A DNA stretch of 6,201 bases, from contig JALSON010000341.1 of the NCBI GenBank assembly GCA_026986455.1, positions 1-6,201 of the forward strand, read 5' to 3'. The DNA comes from Thermococcaceae archaeon (GTDB taxonomy: Archaea; Methanobacteriota_B; Thermococci; Thermococcales; Thermococcaceae). The translations under genes were made by a program, and so were the position numbers. Position 1 is the first letter of the stretch, and every line of letters starts with the position of its first letter. The notes under the pieces were generated by a model, which did no database searches, was not told where the DNA came from, and worked only from the letters and a program-made list of their open reading frames with translations. This document shows, one piece after another, positions 5,008-6,201 of this stretch.

Positions 5008-6201
5008 GTGCTGGCCTGCAACGGAGCATTCGTGTTCTCCGATGAAAAAGGAGACATGCAGGGGAAGCAGGGGTTCTATGCTTTTGACACGAGAATGCTC
5101 AGCGATGTCAGGCTGATGTTTGATGCAAAAAGCGTGATAACCGTCAGAAAATCCTTCAACGAAAGCGTTGCGCATTACATCGGGAGCGTTGTTCTCACGA
5201 GGGAAAGAACCCTCAGGGAATCCTACACGGAGAGGCTAACCTTCAGGAATGCCACTGAAGGCGTGCGGAGGGTTTCATTTTCCTACTCGTTTAACGTGCC
5301 GATGGAGGACATATTTGAGGTCAGGGGATTTAAGAAGGGTCTGGAGAGAAAAGTTAGCATTTCCAGAGGGGAGAATGGCATCCGATATGCATACAGAGGC
5401 ATTGACGGCATCCTCCGCGAGCTTAAGGTTGTCTCAAACATGGATTTTGAGGACGGTCGTTTTGAAGCCGATTTTGAACTTGGCCCGCTTGAAGAAAGGA
5501 CTTTCTGGGTTGAATTCAGGCCGTACATCGAGGGGCGGCTGCCAGTCCGCTTTGTCTCCGGGGGGAGGCCTCTGAAGAATCCTGTTTTCTCCAGCAGGGA
5601 ATGGCTGAACAGGATATTTGAGAAGGCCGTTGAGGATTTAAACGCTCTCACAGCCTTCACGGAGTTCGGGCCGGTGCCTCTGGCAGGACTTCCGGAGTTT
5701 GCCGCAGTATTCGGGAGGGACAGCATAATAACCGCATACTTCCTGCTTCCCCACTTCCCGGAGTATGCCCGGGGTGTCCTGAGGGTTCTGGCGAGGTTCC
5801 AGGGCAGGAGGAAGGATAGAAGGAGCGGGGAGGAGAGGGGGAAGATCCTCCATGAGCTCAGGCTGGGGGAGCTTTCCCAGTCCGGCAGAGCACCCTTTGC
5901 ACCCTACTACGGCACCGTGGATGCCACACCCCTCTACGTCATGCTGGCGGCCGAATATCTTCGCTGGACAGGGGATTCTGGGCTCATGGAGAGTGTGAGG
6001 GAAAATCTGAACCTTGCAGTGGACTGGATTCTCGAAAAGGTTGATGAGGGTGACGGTTACATAAGGTATAGTCCCGGTGAGCTCGGCAATCAGGGCTGGA
6101 AGGATTCGAGGGGAGCAATTCCAATGAAGGACGGAACCCCTGTCAGGCCTCCCGTTGCTCTGGTCGAGGTTCAGGGGTATGCATACAGGGCACTTCTGGA
6201 G
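5008..6201 (+). CDS. Amylo-alpha-1,6-glucosidase / glycogen debranching enzyme family, 5' part
   Basis: The first 398 residues of a cytoplasmic glycoside hydrolase are present; the frame is open to the right edge, so the 3' end is outside. Residues 3 to about 180 form a beta-rich N-terminal domain of the kind found on prokaryotic debranching enzymes (CNGAFVFSDEKGDM near the start, then GFYAFDTRMLSD). From about 205 an (alpha/alpha)6-barrel domain begins, with family signatures in order: LPEFAAVFGRDSIIT (229-242), GKILHELRLGEL (278-289), YYGTVDATPLY (300-310), GNQGWKDS (360-367) and VEVQGYAYRAL (386-396). Asp366 in the WKDS motif is the likeliest catalytic acid by analogy with related clan enzymes; its partner would be beyond the window. 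The expected reaction is release of glucose from alpha-1,6 branches or a related alpha-glucoside. GTG 5008 is chosen because an in-frame TGA, the stop of the isomerase gene, directly precedes it and the family N-terminus begins at once. The zero-base gap argues for a shared transcript. True substrate specificity is not visible. Confidence 0.9.
   Translation, partial: MLACNGAFVFSDEKGDMQGKQGFYAFDTRMLSDVRLMFDAKSVITVRKSFNESVAHYIGSVVLTRERTLRESYTERLTFRNATEGVRRVSFSYSFNVPMEDIFEVRGFKKGLERKVSISRGENGIRYAYRGIDGILRELKVVSNMDFEDGRFEADFELGPLEERTFWVEFRPYIEGRLPVRFVSGGRPLKNPVFSSREWLNRIFEKAVEDLNALTAFTEFGPVPLAGLPEFAAVFGRDSIITAYFLLPHFPEYARGVLRVLARFQGRRKDRRSGEERGKILHELRLGELSQSGRAPFAPYYGTVDATPLYVMLAAEYLRWTGDSGLMESVRENLNLAVDWILEKVDEGDGYIRYSPGELGNQGWKDSRGAIPMKDGTPVRPPVALVEVQGYAYRALLE

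Noticed and set aside
5249..5575. 108-codon + strand open frame inside the debranching-enzyme gene
   Set aside because: The overlapping frame from 5008 is continuous and has family motifs on both sides. This one has none.
5283..5726. 147-codon open frame on the - strand
   Set aside because: It is antisense to the debranching-enzyme gene. It is Ser/Pro-rich low-similarity sequence typical of a complementary-frame artefact.
1..6201. CRISPR arrays, tRNA or rRNA genes, insertion sequences, att sites
   Set aside because: Nearly all of the window is coding sequence with recognised families. I saw no regularly spaced repeats, cloverleaf, transposase motif or flanking duplications.

Overview
The window looks like a chromosomal piece of a hyperthermophilic archaeon of the order Thermococcales, most likely Thermococcus. 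Arg is coded mostly by AGG/AGA and Ile often by ATA. Genes are tightly packed behind near-perfect GGAGGTGA ribosome binding sites, and the one real intergenic gap carries an archaeal BRE/TATA-type promoter. This assignment rests on sequence style and recalled family resemblance, not on a database search.

Layout, all on the + strand: (1) 1-311, the C-terminal end of a MalK/UgpC-type sugar ABC transporter ATPase that starts outside the window. (2) 312-469, an intergenic region with a T-tract, a TATA-like promoter and a strong ribosome binding site. (3) 470-1814, a sugar-binding lipoprotein of the Thermus/Pseudomonas glucose-binding (GtsA-like) type, split by a +1 frameshift in a run of five G at 1097-1101. 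(4) 1827-2711 and 2708-3526, two MalF/MalG-type (GtsB/GtsC-like) permeases. (5) 3532-5007 (or from GTG 3523), an L-fucose isomerase-fold protein in which all three expected metal ligands can be located. (6) 5008-6201, an amylo-alpha-1,6-glucosidase (glycogen debranching enzyme family) that runs off the right edge.

Genes 3-6 are spaced 12 bp, ATGA overlap, GTGA overlap (or 5 bp) and 0 bp, so they read as one operon driven from the promoter near 403-443. The ATPase upstream is probably the energy module of the same or a related transporter, although a promoter lies between it and the rest. The simplest model is that a glucose-type sugar or gluco-oligosaccharide is captured at the cell surface and imported. 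The cytoplasmic debranching-type glucosidase then trims it, and the FucI-like isomerase acts on a sugar in the same route. The unusual points are the pairing of a FucI-family isomerase with a glucose-type importer and a debranching enzyme, and the frameshift in the binding protein. Every predicted ligand residue survives on either side of the frameshift, which points to a very recent mutation or a sequence error.
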